Source of the DNA: JACVRW01 sp963751105
GTDB lineage: Bacteria; Actinomycetota; Thermoleophilia; Solirubrobacterales; Thermoleophilaceae
Assembly (NCBI GenBank): GCA_963751105.1
Contig: CAVVTG010000002.1
Coordinates: 1,674,001 to 1,738,000, forward strand
Direction: 5' to 3'
Length of the DNA: 64,000 nucleotides
Positions within the stretch are counted from its first letter, which is position 1. Every line of letters starts with the position of its first letter. Both the position numbers and the translations under genes were made by a program. Of this stretch, positions 56,842 to 64,000 are shown piece after piece. The notes beneath the pieces were generated by a model, which was not told the origin of the DNA, did no database searches, and saw only the letters and a program-made list of their open reading frames with translations.

Positions 56842-57455
56842 CCCCGTTTTTGTTCGAGCTCGGAGCGCGGGCCGCGCCGGCGCTCCCATTCACCCAGGCG
56901 CCAGAGATCGCGACGGATCCGCGCGGGATCGTGCTGGCGTCCGATCAGGTGCATGTTGGCCCGCCGGATGACCCGGTCCTCGTCGGAGGTCAGCGCCATC
57001 CACTTGGCGAGCACATCGTCGGAGGCCGGCAGGCGATGGCGCCCGCCGGCGCCGCCGAAGTCGGGGAACTCGACGCAGTACTCGCTCAGCAGCTGTCCCG
57101 TGCCCGGCACGAAGGCCACGATCGGTTTGTGCGGGTAGACGAGGTAGGCGTAGGCCGCCTTCTCGCGCTCCGGCTTGTCGGCCTCTCGCCGGGTGTGCCT
57201 GCCGCCGACCCGGATGAAGCCGAGGTCGCGGTACATGGACCACTCCTCGCCGTTGACGCAGGAGCGCAGCAGCTCGCGGGCGCGCTGCTCGGCCCGCCGC
57301 TCGCGGCCCGGGTCGTAGAGACCGAGCTCGAGTGGCCCGCGGGCGTCCGGTCGGTCGGCCGCACGCCGCCCGCGCCAGTCCTTGACCGCGTTCGAGATCA
57401 ACGGCGCGGCCAGCGCCAGGGCGATCAGCGCCAGAGCGAGGAGGGCGAACAGCAA
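56838..57455 (-). CDS. Membrane-anchored protein of unknown function upstream of ilvD
   Basis: A 205-residue protein from a TTG start. One N-terminal membrane helix (LFALLALALIALALAAPLIS) is followed by a soluble domain with RELLRSCVNGEEWSMYRDLG, FIRVGGRHTRREADKPEREK, AAYAYLVYPHKPIVAFVPGT and DDVLAKWMALTSDEDRVIRR. It resembles conserved actinobacterial hypothetical proteins, but no function is attached to my knowledge. It is coupled to ilvD by ATGA, and the small gene at 57468-57701 precedes it by 12 bases, so the three form one unit. Confidence 0.68.
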   Translation of the reverse strand: MLFALLALALIALALAAPLISNAVKDWRGRRAADRPDARGPLELGLYDPGRERRAEQRARELLRSCVNGEEWSMYRDLGFIRVGGRHTRREADKPEREKAAYAYLVYPHKPIVAFVPGTGQLLSEYCVEFPDFGGAGGRHRLPASDDVLAKWMALTSDEDRVIRRANMHLIGRQHDPARIRRDLWRLGEWERRRGPRSELEQKRG

Positions 57456-57467
57456 GCGCGTGGCTCC

Positions 57468-57701
57468 TCAGCCGCCGGAGGCGCGCGGGAAGAAGATCAC
57501 TCGCTCGGCCTCAGGCGGGATGTCGGCGTAGTCCCTGACCATCCTGGCCTCGCGCCGGCCACTGCCCGAGTTGGTGGTGGGCACCGCGGCCCACATGCCC
57601 TCGTCGAGCTGGCGGCGAAACTCCTCGACCAGCCGCTCCTCGTCCTCGTCCACGCCCGGATCGCCCTCGGCGAGGAGAACCTCTCCGTGACCGGGCTTCA
57701 T
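57468..57701 (-). CDS. Small conserved actinobacterial protein
   Basis: A 77-residue protein starting MKPGHGEVLLAEGDPGVDED, continuing ERLVEEFRRQLDEGMWAAVP and ending DYADIPPEAERVIFFPRASG. The RQLDxGMWAAVP and RVIFFPRAxGG blocks recur, to my knowledge, in small proteins of related actinobacteria, so the gene is real, but no function is known. A good GGAGAG site lies 20 bases upstream of this ATG, so translation could begin slightly upstream at a rare codon. CATAAT at 57771-57776 (minus strand) is a possible -10. Confidence 0.68.
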   Translation of the reverse strand: MKPGHGEVLLAEGDPGVDEDEERLVEEFRRQLDEGMWAAVPTTNSGSGRREARMVRDYADIPPEAERVIFFPRASGG

Positions 57702-57824
57702 GCGCAGGAACTTGATCGATCTCTCCAGTGGTAGATGAAGCGGCTGCGGCGGCGACCACCGCCGTGATCGATTATGGCACGGCCCCGGGCCTCGTCTCAT
57801 GGTTGGCGCGCGCGCTCGCGGCCG

Positions 57825-58622
57825 TCATCCACGCGCGAGACCGAACACGTCCACCGGCCCGGCGCCGGCGCCTATGTCGTGCAGGCCGTCCCGGACCGCG
57901 TCGCCTGCCACCTGCTTCGCCCGCCGGGCGGCCTCGAGCGGGTCCACCCCGAGGGCGAGCTGCGCGGCGATGGTCGACGAGTGGGTGCAGCCCGAGCCGT
58001 GGGCTGCGCCGCCGGGATGGCGCGGGCCCGGGATCTCGACCGTCCGGCTGCCGTCGAAGAACAGGTCCGTGGCGGCGTCGCGGTGTCCGCCGGTGACGAC
58101 CACCGCCTCGGGGCCGAGGGCGTGGATCGCGCGGGCCAAGTCCTCGGCGTCGGCCTGGGGGCCGGTTTCCCCCGCGAGGACCCTCGCCTCGGGGAGGTTG
58201 GGGGTGGTCACCGCCGTGCGCGGGAGCAGGAGGGTGCGCAGCGCGTCCAGGGCCGTTTCGTCGAGCAGCCGGGCGCCGCTCTCGGCGATCATCACCGGGT
58301 CCAGCACGACGGGGACGCCGGACAGCAGATCGAGCGCCGTGCCCACGGCCTCGATCGTCTCGGCGGTGCCGAGCATCCCGATCTTCACGGCGTCGACGCC
58401 GATGTCCTGCTGAACCGCCCTGACCTGCTCGACGATCGCCTCGGGCGGAAGCGGATAGACGTGGGTCACGGCCACCGTGTTCTGTGCCGTGATCGCGGTC
58501 ACGGCGGTGGCGCCGTGGACGCCGTTGCGGGCGAACGCCTTCAGGTCGGCCTGGATCCCGGCGCCGCCGCCGGAGTCCGAGCCGGCGATGGAGAGGACGG
58601 TGGGAACGCGCCTGGTGGCCAT
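57825..58622 (-). CDS. thiD: Hydroxymethylpyrimidine/phosphomethylpyrimidine kinase
   Basis: A 265-residue ribokinase-fold kinase of thiamine synthesis that phosphorylates HMP and HMP-phosphate. Signatures: LSIAGSDSGGGAGIQADLKA at the N-terminus, THVYPLPPEAIVEQVRAVQQ, DAVKIGMLGTAETIEAVGTA, VVLDPVMIAESGARLLDETA and the catalytic end GAAHGSGCTHSSTIAAQLAL. Length is standard. ATG at 58622 is the family start. No other thi gene and no TPP riboswitch is visible in the 100 bases upstream, which are shared with the divergent comM gene. Confidence 0.93.
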   Translation of the reverse strand: MATRRVPTVLSIAGSDSGGGAGIQADLKAFARNGVHGATAVTAITAQNTVAVTHVYPLPPEAIVEQVRAVQQDIGVDAVKIGMLGTAETIEAVGTALDLLSGVPVVLDPVMIAESGARLLDETALDALRTLLLPRTAVTTPNLPEARVLAGETGPQADAEDLARAIHALGPEAVVVTGGHRDAATDLFFDGSRTVEIPGPRHPGGAAHGSGCTHSSTIAAQLALGVDPLEAARRAKQVAGDAVRDGLHDIGAGAGPVDVFGLARG

Positions 58623-58636
58623 CGCGCCTGAGGATA

Positions 58637-58687
58637 GGCACGCCGGATTGTCGCTCCGCGGTGGCCGAATCGTCACTCCGGCGTGCC
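58637..58687. promoter_or_regulatory. Ten-base inverted repeat between thiD and comM
   Basis: GGCACGCCGG (58637-58646) and CCGGCGTGCC (58678-58687) are perfect inverted copies 31 bases apart, in the divergent thiD/comM gap. Two diverged direct repeats (ATTGTCGCTCCG and ATCGTCACTCCG) lie between and partly within the arms. Either a regulator site or a transcript hairpin in the thiD leader is possible. Confidence 0.4.
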
Positions 58688-58722
58688 CACCGGTGCGTCG
58701 CTCGGCCGTAGCTTGGGCCGTC

Positions 58723-60243
58723 ATGCTCGCCGCGATCGCCACGTTCGCACTCGAGGGGGTACGCAGCCACGAGGTCACCGTCGAGGTCGACGTCAGGCGC
58801 GGCCTGCCCACCTTCACGCTCGTGGGCCTGCCCGACCGCGCCATCCGCGAGTCCCGCGAGCGGGTGCGGGCCGCGCTGCTCAACTCCGGGCTCGAGTTTC
58901 CCGGGCAGCGGATCACCGTCAACCTCGCGCCCGCCCACGTGCGCAAGACGGGACCGAGCTTCGATCTGGCGATCGCGGTCGGCGTCATGGTGGCGAGCGG
59001 TCAGGTGCCGGCGGAGGACCTGGCCGACTGTGCGCTGGTGGGAGAGCTGTCGCTCAGCGGCGAGATCCGGCCGGTACGAGGAGCGCTGGCGGCGGCGCTC
59101 GGGGCGCGCTCCACGGGCTACGGCCGCCTGCTCGTGCCGTGCTCGAACGGGCCGGAGGCCGCGCTGGTGGAGGGAGTGAGTGTGGCGGGCATCCCAACGC
59201 TCGAGCGGCTGGCCGAGATGCTCCATGGCGACTGGGAGCCGGACCCGGTGGCACCGGCCGCGTCACCCGCGGGGAAGATCGGCACCGGGCTCGACCTGGC
59301 CGACGTCCGCGGCCAGGAGGACGCCAAGCGAGCGCTCGAGATCGCCGCGGCGGGAGGCCACAACCTGCTCATGGTCGGTCCCCCGGGAGCCGGGAAGACG
59401 ATGCTGGCGCGGCGGCTGCCGGGGATCCTGCCGCCGCCGGGGTTCGACGAGGCGCTCGAGATCACCCAGATGCACAGCGCGGCGGGGGTGGGAGCCGGGC
59501 GGCTGGCGAGCGAGCGGCCGTTCCGGGCGCCTCACCACACGATCTCGCCTCAGGGCCTCGTGGGCGGTGGACCGACCCCTCGCCCGGGCGAGGTCACGCT
59601 CGCCCACCGCGGCGTGCTCTTCCTCGACGAGCTCCCCGAGTTCGGCCGCGCGGCCGTCGACGCTTTGCGGCAGCCGCTGGAGGAGGGCCTGGTGGAGATC
59701 ATGCGCGGTCAGCGCACGCTGGTCTTCCCGGCCAACGCGATCGTCGTGGCCGCCTGCAACCGCTGTCCGTGCGCGCGGCCCGAGAGCGACTGCACGTGCA
59801 CGGCTCTGGAGCTGGGCCGCTATCAGCGGCGGCTGAGCGGTCCGCTGGTGGACCGGATCGACCTGATCTGCCAGGTCGAGGCAGTGCCCGCGGTGGAGCT
59901 GGTCGAAGCCCAACGGACCTCCGTCACGAGCTCGGCGGCGGTCAGACAACGGGTGATCACCGCACGGGAGCGTCAGCGCACGCGGCTCGCCGGCACGCGG
60001 GCGCTCTGCAACGGAGACATGGACGGCCGCCTCACCCGGCGGGAGGTGCCGCTGGACGCCGAGCTGGTGCAGCGACTGCTCGCGCTCCGCAGCAGGATCG
60101 ACCTGAGCGGGCGGGGCCACGACCGCGTGCTCCGGGTGGCGCGCACGGTCGCCGATCTCGACGGCCGGGAGCGTGTGGGGATCCAGGACCTGGACGAGGC
60201 ACTCTCCTATCGGCTCGACGGCTGGCAGCGGGTGGCGGCGTGA
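58723..60243 (+). CDS. comM: ComM/YifB family Mg-chelatase-like AAA+ ATPase
   Basis: A 506-residue ATPase that in transforming bacteria is a helicase aiding branch migration of incoming DNA. The N-terminal ChlI-like domain is GVRSHEVTVEVDVRRGLPTF, LVGLPDRAIRESRERVRAAL, then NLAPAHVRKTGPSFDLAIAV. The AAA+ core has Walker A LLMVGPPGAGKTMLARRLPG, RPFRAPHHTISPQGLVGGGP and Walker B GVLFLDELPEFGRAAVDALR, then the Cys motif NRCPCARPESDCTCTALELG and YQRRLSGPLVDRIDLICQVE. An open frame runs further upstream by chance, but this ATG matches the family start. The stop overlaps dprA by GTGA. Confidence 0.93.
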   Translation: MLAAIATFALEGVRSHEVTVEVDVRRGLPTFTLVGLPDRAIRESRERVRAALLNSGLEFPGQRITVNLAPAHVRKTGPSFDLAIAVGVMVASGQVPAEDLADCALVGELSLSGEIRPVRGALAAALGARSTGYGRLLVPCSNGPEAALVEGVSVAGIPTLERLAEMLHGDWEPDPVAPAASPAGKIGTGLDLADVRGQEDAKRALEIAAAGGHNLLMVGPPGAGKTMLARRLPGILPPPGFDEALEITQMHSAAGVGAGRLASERPFRAPHHTISPQGLVGGGPTPRPGEVTLAHRGVLFLDELPEFGRAAVDALRQPLEEGLVEIMRGQRTLVFPANAIVVAACNRCPCARPESDCTCTALELGRYQRRLSGPLVDRIDLICQVEAVPAVELVEAQRTSVTSSAAVRQRVITARERQRTRLAGTRALCNGDMDGRLTRREVPLDAELVQRLLALRSRIDLSGRGHDRVLRVARTVADLDGRERVGIQDLDEALSYRLDGWQRVAA

Positions 60244-61346
60244 TCGACTGCTGCGAGCCCTGTCTGCGCCGCGCGTTCCTCCTGGCCCACCTCGCGCCGC
60301 GCATCGCGGGCCTGCTCGGGAAGCGGCGGCCGCGGGCCGGCGGCCTGCTGGCGCTCGGCGACGACCAGCTGATCGCGGCGGTGGCCGGTCCTCGCGCCGG
60401 GCGGGCGCGCGCGCTTCTCGAGAGCTTCGACGGCGCCGGCCGGCGGGCAGCGCTCTCGCGTGACGAGGTCACCGTGATCTGCCGGCACGCCGGCGCGTAT
60501 CCCCGGCTGCTCCAGGAGCTCGATGATGCCCCGGCCGTGCTGTTCGGTCTGGGCCGCGCAGATGCACTCCAGGCGCTCGGGCGCGAGCCGGCCGTCGCTC
60601 TCGTCGGTGCACGGCGAGCCAGCCCCTACGGCACGGAGGTCGCCTACGCGCTCGGTCGTGGGCTGGGCGCGGCCGGCGTTCCGGTCGTCAGCGGCCTGGC
60701 GCTGGGCATCGACGGCACGGCGCATCGTGGCTGTCTCGACGGAGGCGGCGTGCCCGTTGCCGTGTTGGCCTGCGGGCCCGACGTGGTCTATCCACGTCGC
60801 CACCGCAGCCTCCACGGCCGCGTGCGTGACGCCGGCATGGTCCTGTCGGAGCTGCCTCCCGGCACCGAGCCGTTCCGGTGGAGCTTTCCCGCCCGCAACC
60901 GCATCATGGCCGCTCTTGCTCAGCTCACGGTGGTGGTCGAAGCCGCTCAGCCCAGCGGGAGCCTGATCACCTCGGAGTTCGCCCGCGATCTCGGTCGCTC
61001 CGTCGCCGCGGTGCCGGGCCGGGTCACCTCGTCGGTGGCCCGCGGGACCAACGAGCTCCTGAAGGACGGCGCGATTCCCGTCACCGGCACGGCGGATGTG
61101 CTGGACGAGCTCTTCGGCGTGGGCGTCCGCGAGCCCGTGCCCGTCGCCGCGGCGAGGCCGGCCGAGCCGGAGGACCTGTCGCTGCGCTCGGTGCTCGCGG
61201 CGGCCGAGCTGGGCTCGTCGGTCGAGGCGATCGCGGGGGCCACCGGCTTGGGGGTGGCGAAGGTGCGGGCGGCGCTGGGCCGCCTCGAGGCCGACGGCTA
61301 CCTGGTGCGCCGGGACCTGGGCGGCTGGGAGCGTGCGGCGTGGTGA
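60240..61346 (+). CDS. dprA: DNA-processing protein DprA
   Basis: A 368-residue DprA, which loads RecA on single-stranded DNA during transformation. The Rossmann core contains AVALVGARRASPYGTEVAYA, VVSGLALGIDGTAHRGCLDG, LACGPDVVYPRRHRSLHGRV, WSFPARNRIMAALAQLTVVV and SGSLITSEFARDLGRSVAAV followed by ARGTNELLKDGA. A C-terminal winged-helix (ELGSSVEAIAGATGLGVAKV, RAALGRLEADGYLV) completes the domain set. It starts at GTG overlapping the comM stop and ends overlapping the yraN start, both as GTGA. Confidence 0.93.
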   Translation: MIDCCEPCLRRAFLLAHLAPRIAGLLGKRRPRAGGLLALGDDQLIAAVAGPRAGRARALLESFDGAGRRAALSRDEVTVICRHAGAYPRLLQELDDAPAVLFGLGRADALQALGREPAVALVGARRASPYGTEVAYALGRGLGAAGVPVVSGLALGIDGTAHRGCLDGGGVPVAVLACGPDVVYPRRHRSLHGRVRDAGMVLSELPPGTEPFRWSFPARNRIMAALAQLTVVVEAAQPSGSLITSEFARDLGRSVAAVPGRVTSSVARGTNELLKDGAIPVTGTADVLDELFGVGVREPVPVAAARPAEPEDLSLRSVLAAAELGSSVEAIAGATGLGVAKVRAALGRLEADGYLVRRDLGGWERAAW

Positions 61347-61795
61347 ACGCGTCCGGAGATCCCCGCCGCGATCCCCGCCGCGACCTGGGCGCAAGGGGCG
61401 AGCGGCTGGCCGCCGATCACCTGGAGGCGCTCGGCCTGGAGGTGATCGACCGCAACTTCCGCACCCGGCTGGGTGAGATCGATCTGGTGGCCCGCGACCG
61501 GCGCTTCCTGGTCTTCTGCGAGGTCAAGACGCGCCTGCTGCGCGGCGGCGCCGCCGCGGGCCGCAGCAGCCGCGACCGAGGCGACCGGCTCGGAGGTCGC
61601 CGTGACCCTCTCGGACCGCTGTCCGCGGTCGGTCCGCGCAAGCGCCGTCAGGTGAGGACCATGGCCCGAGCCTGGCTGACGGCGGCGGCCCGCGACGGCC
61701 CGGCCCCTCCCGAGATCAGGTTCGACGCCATCGGCATCTGGCTCGACGAGCGTGGCCGGCTCGTGGAGCTGGAGCACGTGGAGGGAGCGTTTTGA
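61343..61795 (+). CDS. yraN: YraN/UPF0102 family nuclease-fold protein
   Basis: A 150-residue restriction-endonuclease-like fold protein. The family core is AADHLEALGLEVIDRNFRTR, LGEIDLVARDRRFLVFCEVK (Asp, then ExK), ending in PRKRRQVRTMARAWLTAAAR. It is longer than the usual 120 residues because of a charged N-terminus (GDPRRDPRRDLGARGER) and an Arg/Gly-rich insertion of roughly 20 residues after VKTR (AAAGRSSRDRGDRLGGRRDP). The biochemical role is unsettled in the family. It is the last gene of comM-dprA-yraN, coupled by GTGA. Confidence 0.85.
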   Translation: MNASGDPRRDPRRDLGARGERLAADHLEALGLEVIDRNFRTRLGEIDLVARDRRFLVFCEVKTRLLRGGAAAGRSSRDRGDRLGGRRDPLGPLSAVGPRKRRQVRTMARAWLTAAARDGPAPPEIRFDAIGIWLDERGRLVELEHVEGAF

Positions 61796-61816
61796 GGCGG
61801 TCCACGCGCGCGGGTT

Positions 61817-61890
61817 TGACGCTCTGTTCGTCTATAGGGCGAACAAGTCGTCAGACCCCCCGCGCTGAGGCCCCCCTTCCCCAGCCAAAC
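61817..61890 (+). repeat. Intergenic hairpin-plus-tail element, copy C
   Basis: TGACG (61817-61821) pairs with CGTCA (61849-61853); an inner stem GTTCG/CGAAC (61826-61830 and 61840-61844) closes the loop TCTATAGGG. The tail CCTTCCCCAGCCAA is at 61875-61888. It matches copy B in loop, stem edge and tail, with a shorter spacer between. It fills the gap between convergent yraN and rnhB stops, so it could also act as a terminator, though no T-run follows. Confidence 0.62.
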
Positions 61891-61935
61891 GGACACCTCC
61901 CAGCCCGTCACGCAGGCCCGGGCGGAGCGTCGACG

Positions 61936-62589
61936 TCAGCCCTCGAGGGCCAGCTGCGTGTAGGCGATCGACTGGAACGACATGCGATGAAGCGGCGAGA
62001 TGCCGTTCTGGCGGATCGCGGCGCGGTGCTCGGGGGTGGAATAGCCGACGTTGGTCTCGAAGTCCCAGTCCGGGTGGCGCTCGGCGGCGCGACGCATGTA
62101 GCGGTCGCGGCTCACCTTGGCCAGGACGGAGGCCGCGGCGATGGCGGCACTGCGGCAGTCGCCGTCGATCACCGCCCGCTGCTCGAAGCCGAAGGCCGGG
62201 ACGTTGAAGCCGTCGACGAGACAGATCGTGCCGTCGCGCGCCACGCTCAGGAGCGCGGTGCGCAGCGCTTCCAGGTTCGTGTTGTGGAGGCCCCGGGAGT
62301 CGATGCCGCGCACGCAGCGCGTGACGATCACCGAGCGCGAGGCGGCGCGCATCACGAGCGGGTAGAGCTCCTCGCGGGCCTCGGCGGTGTGCTGCTTCGA
62401 GTCGTTGAGCTTGGACAGGGCCCGGCGGTCCGACAGGGTCAGGCGCTCGAGGTCGAACAGGACGGCGGCCGCCACGAGTGGCCCGGCCAACGAGCCCCGC
62501 CCCGCCTCGTCAGCGCCGGCCACGTAGCGGCAGTCGAGATCCCGGTCGAAGGCGAACAGGCGCCGTCCGGTGCCGGTGCGGCGCTTCAT
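61936..62589 (-). CDS. rnhB: Ribonuclease HII
   Basis: A 217-residue RNase HII that removes ribonucleotides from DNA. The active-site acids are in AGADEAGRGSLAGPLVAAAV (Asp-Glu near residue 24), TICLVDGFNVPAFGF and VIDGDCRSAAIAAASVLAKV, with SRDRYMRRAAERHPDWDFET and NVGYSTPEHRAAI after it. ATG at 62589 (MKRRTGTGRRLFAFD) is the best start; the open frame upstream encodes a low-complexity Pro/Arg stretch that is unlikely to be translated. It follows lepB by 250 bases on the same strand. Confidence 0.93.
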   Translation of the reverse strand: MKRRTGTGRRLFAFDRDLDCRYVAGADEAGRGSLAGPLVAAAVLFDLERLTLSDRRALSKLNDSKQHTAEAREELYPLVMRAASRSVIVTRCVRGIDSRGLHNTNLEALRTALLSVARDGTICLVDGFNVPAFGFEQRAVIDGDCRSAAIAAASVLAKVSRDRYMRRAAERHPDWDFETNVGYSTPEHRAAIRQNGISPLHRMSFQSIAYTQLALEG

Positions 62590-62839
62590 GCGCGCGCGGC
62601 GCCGCTGTGCCCTGCTGGCCGACCCTCCGCGGCCGGTGGCCGAGCCGCCCTCCGCGGGCGGCTGGTGCGGCGGCGTGTCGGCAGGCTCGGGGCTCCCCAC
62701 TGGCGGCCGATCATAGGACCGGGCACGGCGGAATCGAGAAGCGTGGCTGGCGACAAGGCGAATCCGGACGGGAGCACAAGTTGACGGTGTCATGGAACCA
62801 CAACCTGTGTTCGCGCCGGCGAAGCGAGGCTGCGACCCG
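62590..62839. other. Gene-free stretch between lepB and rnhB
   Basis: The frame of rnhB stays open through most of these 250 bases, but the predicted product is Pro/Ser/Arg-rich low complexity with no family match that I can see. No hairpin, promoter or repeat stands out. The gap may hold an rnhB promoter or leader. Confidence 0.4.
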
Positions 62840-63454
62840 CTACAGCAACCCGACGCGCCCGGGCGGCCAGTAGGTCATGAAGGCCTTCCCGATGATCCAT
62901 TTCTTCGGAACGGGTCCCCACTCGCGACTGTCCGCGGACTCACCGCGGTTGTCGCCCATCATGAAGTAGTGGTCCTCGGGGACGGTGATCTCCCCGGGCA
63001 GGTTGCAGATCCCGCAGTTCGCATCGAGCTCCGCGAAGCTGGCGTCCTGGCGCCGGCCGTTGATGTAGACGGCGCCGTCGACCACTCGCAGACGGTCCCC
63101 GGGCAGGCCCACGACCCGCTTGATGAAGTTGGTGTCGGAGCGTTCCGGCGTGGGCTCGGGACAGGCGGTGTCGGAGGGATGCTGCACGCCGCAGGTGTTG
63201 GTGTCGGCGCCGGCCGGCGGCTTGAAGACCACCACGTCGTTGCGCCCCGGGTCGCCGAAGCGGAAGCTCACACGGTCCACGAGGACCCGCTGGCCCACCT
63301 CCAGGGTCGGCACCATCGACTCGCTCGGAATGCGAAACGGCTTGACGAGAAAGGCCTGGATGCCGAGCGCGAGCCCGAGCGCGACCACGACGATCGTGAC
63401 CAGCTCGACGAGCGATCCGCGGGTGCTCTTCTCCTTGCTGGTGCTGCGCGCCAC
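62840..63454 (-). CDS. lepB: Signal peptidase I
   Basis: A 204-residue signal peptidase I. A charged N-terminus (MARSTSKEKSTRGS) precedes the membrane anchor VELVTIVVVALGLALGIQAF. The catalytic Ser is in FRIPSESMVPTLEVGQRVLV near residue 45 and the general-base Lys in NFIKRVVGLPGDRLRVVDGA near 113; box E is HYFMMGDNRGESADSREWGP. A Cys pair (CGVQHPSDTAC) and another (NCGIC) are extra features that might form disulphides outside. It starts at GTG, 30 bases after rplS. Confidence 0.95.
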   Translation of the reverse strand: MARSTSKEKSTRGSLVELVTIVVVALGLALGIQAFLVKPFRIPSESMVPTLEVGQRVLVDRVSFRFGDPGRNDVVVFKPPAGADTNTCGVQHPSDTACPEPTPERSDTNFIKRVVGLPGDRLRVVDGAVYINGRRQDASFAELDANCGICNLPGEITVPEDHYFMMGDNRGESADSREWGPVPKKWIIGKAFMTYWPPGRVGLL

Positions 63455-63484
63455 CCTGAGCCCTGTCAGGCTTCCGCCCGCGAC

Positions 63485-64000
63485 CTACGACTTGTCGTCG
63501 CCGGCCTGGGCCTCGCCGCCGGCGTCGGTGGCGGCGGCCTGAGCATCGGGAGCGTCCGGTGCCTCGGCGGGCGACTCCTCGGCGGGCGCTTCCTCGGCGG
63601 AATCACCGTTGCCCTCGGGGGTCGAGGAGGTCTCTGCCGTGTCGCCGCCGGCGGCCGCGCCATTGCCGGCGTCGGCGTCGGCGTCCGGAGCGCCGGCAGC
63701 CGGCTCGGCTTCGGCCTCCGCCACAGCGGTCTCCTCGGCCAGCGCCTCCTCACCTGGACGAGGGGCGTCATCCGGGAGCATCGCGCCGGGCTCGACGGTG
63801 GCGGCCTCTCCGGTCCAGCGGCGCTCGCGCACGCGCGAGGCGCGCCCGACCCGGTCACGCAGGTAGTAGAGCTTGGCTCGGCGCACGTCGCCGCGCGCGG
63901 CCACCTCGATGCGCTCGATCTTCGGGGAGTGCAGGGGGAACGTGCGTTCCACCCCCACGCCGAAGGACTGCTTGCGGACGGTGAAGGTCTCCCGCGCTCC
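63485..64000 (-). CDS. rplS: 50S ribosomal protein L19 with a long acidic C-terminal extension (5' end outside the window)
   Basis: The C-terminal part of L19 enters from the right edge: ARETFTVRKQSFGVGVERTF, PLHSPKIERIEVAARGDVRR, AKLYYLRDRVGRASRVRERR. Ordinary L19 ends about here. This protein goes on for nearly 110 more residues, rich in Ala, Glu, Asp, Gly and Pro (for example EEALAEETAVAEAEAEPAAG and EEAPAEESPAEAPDAPDA), with no predicted fold, ending GEAQAGDDKS. The start codon is not in the window. It is followed by lepB, the usual neighbour. Confidence 0.93.
   Translation of the reverse strand, partial: GARETFTVRKQSFGVGVERTFPLHSPKIERIEVAARGDVRRAKLYYLRDRVGRASRVRERRWTGEAATVEPGAMLPDDAPRPGEEALAEETAVAEAEAEPAAGAPDADADAGNGAAAGGDTAETSSTPEGNGDSAEEAPAEESPAEAPDAPDAQAAATDAGGEAQAGDDKS

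Noticed and set aside
62590..62793. 68-residue N-terminal extension of RNase HII
   Set aside because: Pro/Ser/Arg-rich with no conserved feature; RNase HII normally begins near the chosen ATG.

Overview
The window reads as a chromosomal segment of a very GC-rich actinobacterium, most likely from class Thermoleophilia (Solirubrobacterales or a relative). Support: heavy G/C third-position bias, many GTG/TTG starts and 4-base GTGA/ATGA gene overlaps, a WhiG/FliA sigma factor next to xerC, holin-like/DUF3618/DUF4235 membrane proteins, and a secreted protein with the Arg-rich C-terminal domain I associate with Solirubrobacterales. The lineage call is inference. No rRNA, tRNA, CRISPR array, prophage or insertion sequence is visible.

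Layout. 1-8.3 kb: a methyltransferase, a frameshifted hydrolase, a stress-type membrane cluster (holin-like, DUF3618, DUF4235, YihY), an ECF sigma factor operon with an MscS-like channel, and a TetR/metallo-hydrolase pair that shares one operator motif. 8.3-14.1 kb: a tight six-gene operon (AGPS-like FAD oxidase, PPK2, class II aldolase, HAD phosphatase, DhaL, DhaK). 14.1-27.9 kb: a YflT-like protein, an SDR, pgsA, a DhaM-HPr-EI fusion, glpCBA, an aldo/keto reductase, glpK, glpF and a second dhaKL pair. Together, 8.3-27.9 kb holds nearly everything needed to import glycerol, phosphorylate it, oxidise glycerol-3-phosphate with an anaerobic-type GlpABC enzyme, and phosphorylate dihydroxyacetone from PEP. 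28-38.5 kb: envelope and secreted proteins, an acyltransferase, a DipZ-type redox protein and a sulfatase-like enzyme, with two broken genes. 38.5-46.2 kb: one strand carrying xerC, a WhiG-type sigma factor, a GAF-PAS-PAS-SpoIIE-HATPase protein, a STAS antagonist, an EF-G-like GTPase, a zinc-ribbon protein and an RNase HI-like protein. 46.5-64 kb: cell-envelope genes, ilvD, thiD, then comM-dprA-yraN facing rplS-lepB-rnhB.

The observations I rate highest are: (1) the six-gene operon joining an AGPS-like oxidase to a ketose kinase, an aldolase and a polyphosphate kinase, which matches no pathway I know; (2) three copies of an unnamed hairpin-plus-tail intergenic element at about 46.55, 46.65 and 61.85 kb, located where a large inversion could have separated comM-dprA-yraN from xerC-whiG; (3) a self-contained PEP phosphorelay in one DhaM-HPr-EI chain; (4) matched operators in front of the TetR and metallo-hydrolase genes.

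Four genes are disrupted (three single-base frameshifts and one out-of-frame internal deletion). Whether these are real decay or assembly errors cannot be decided from the sequence alone.
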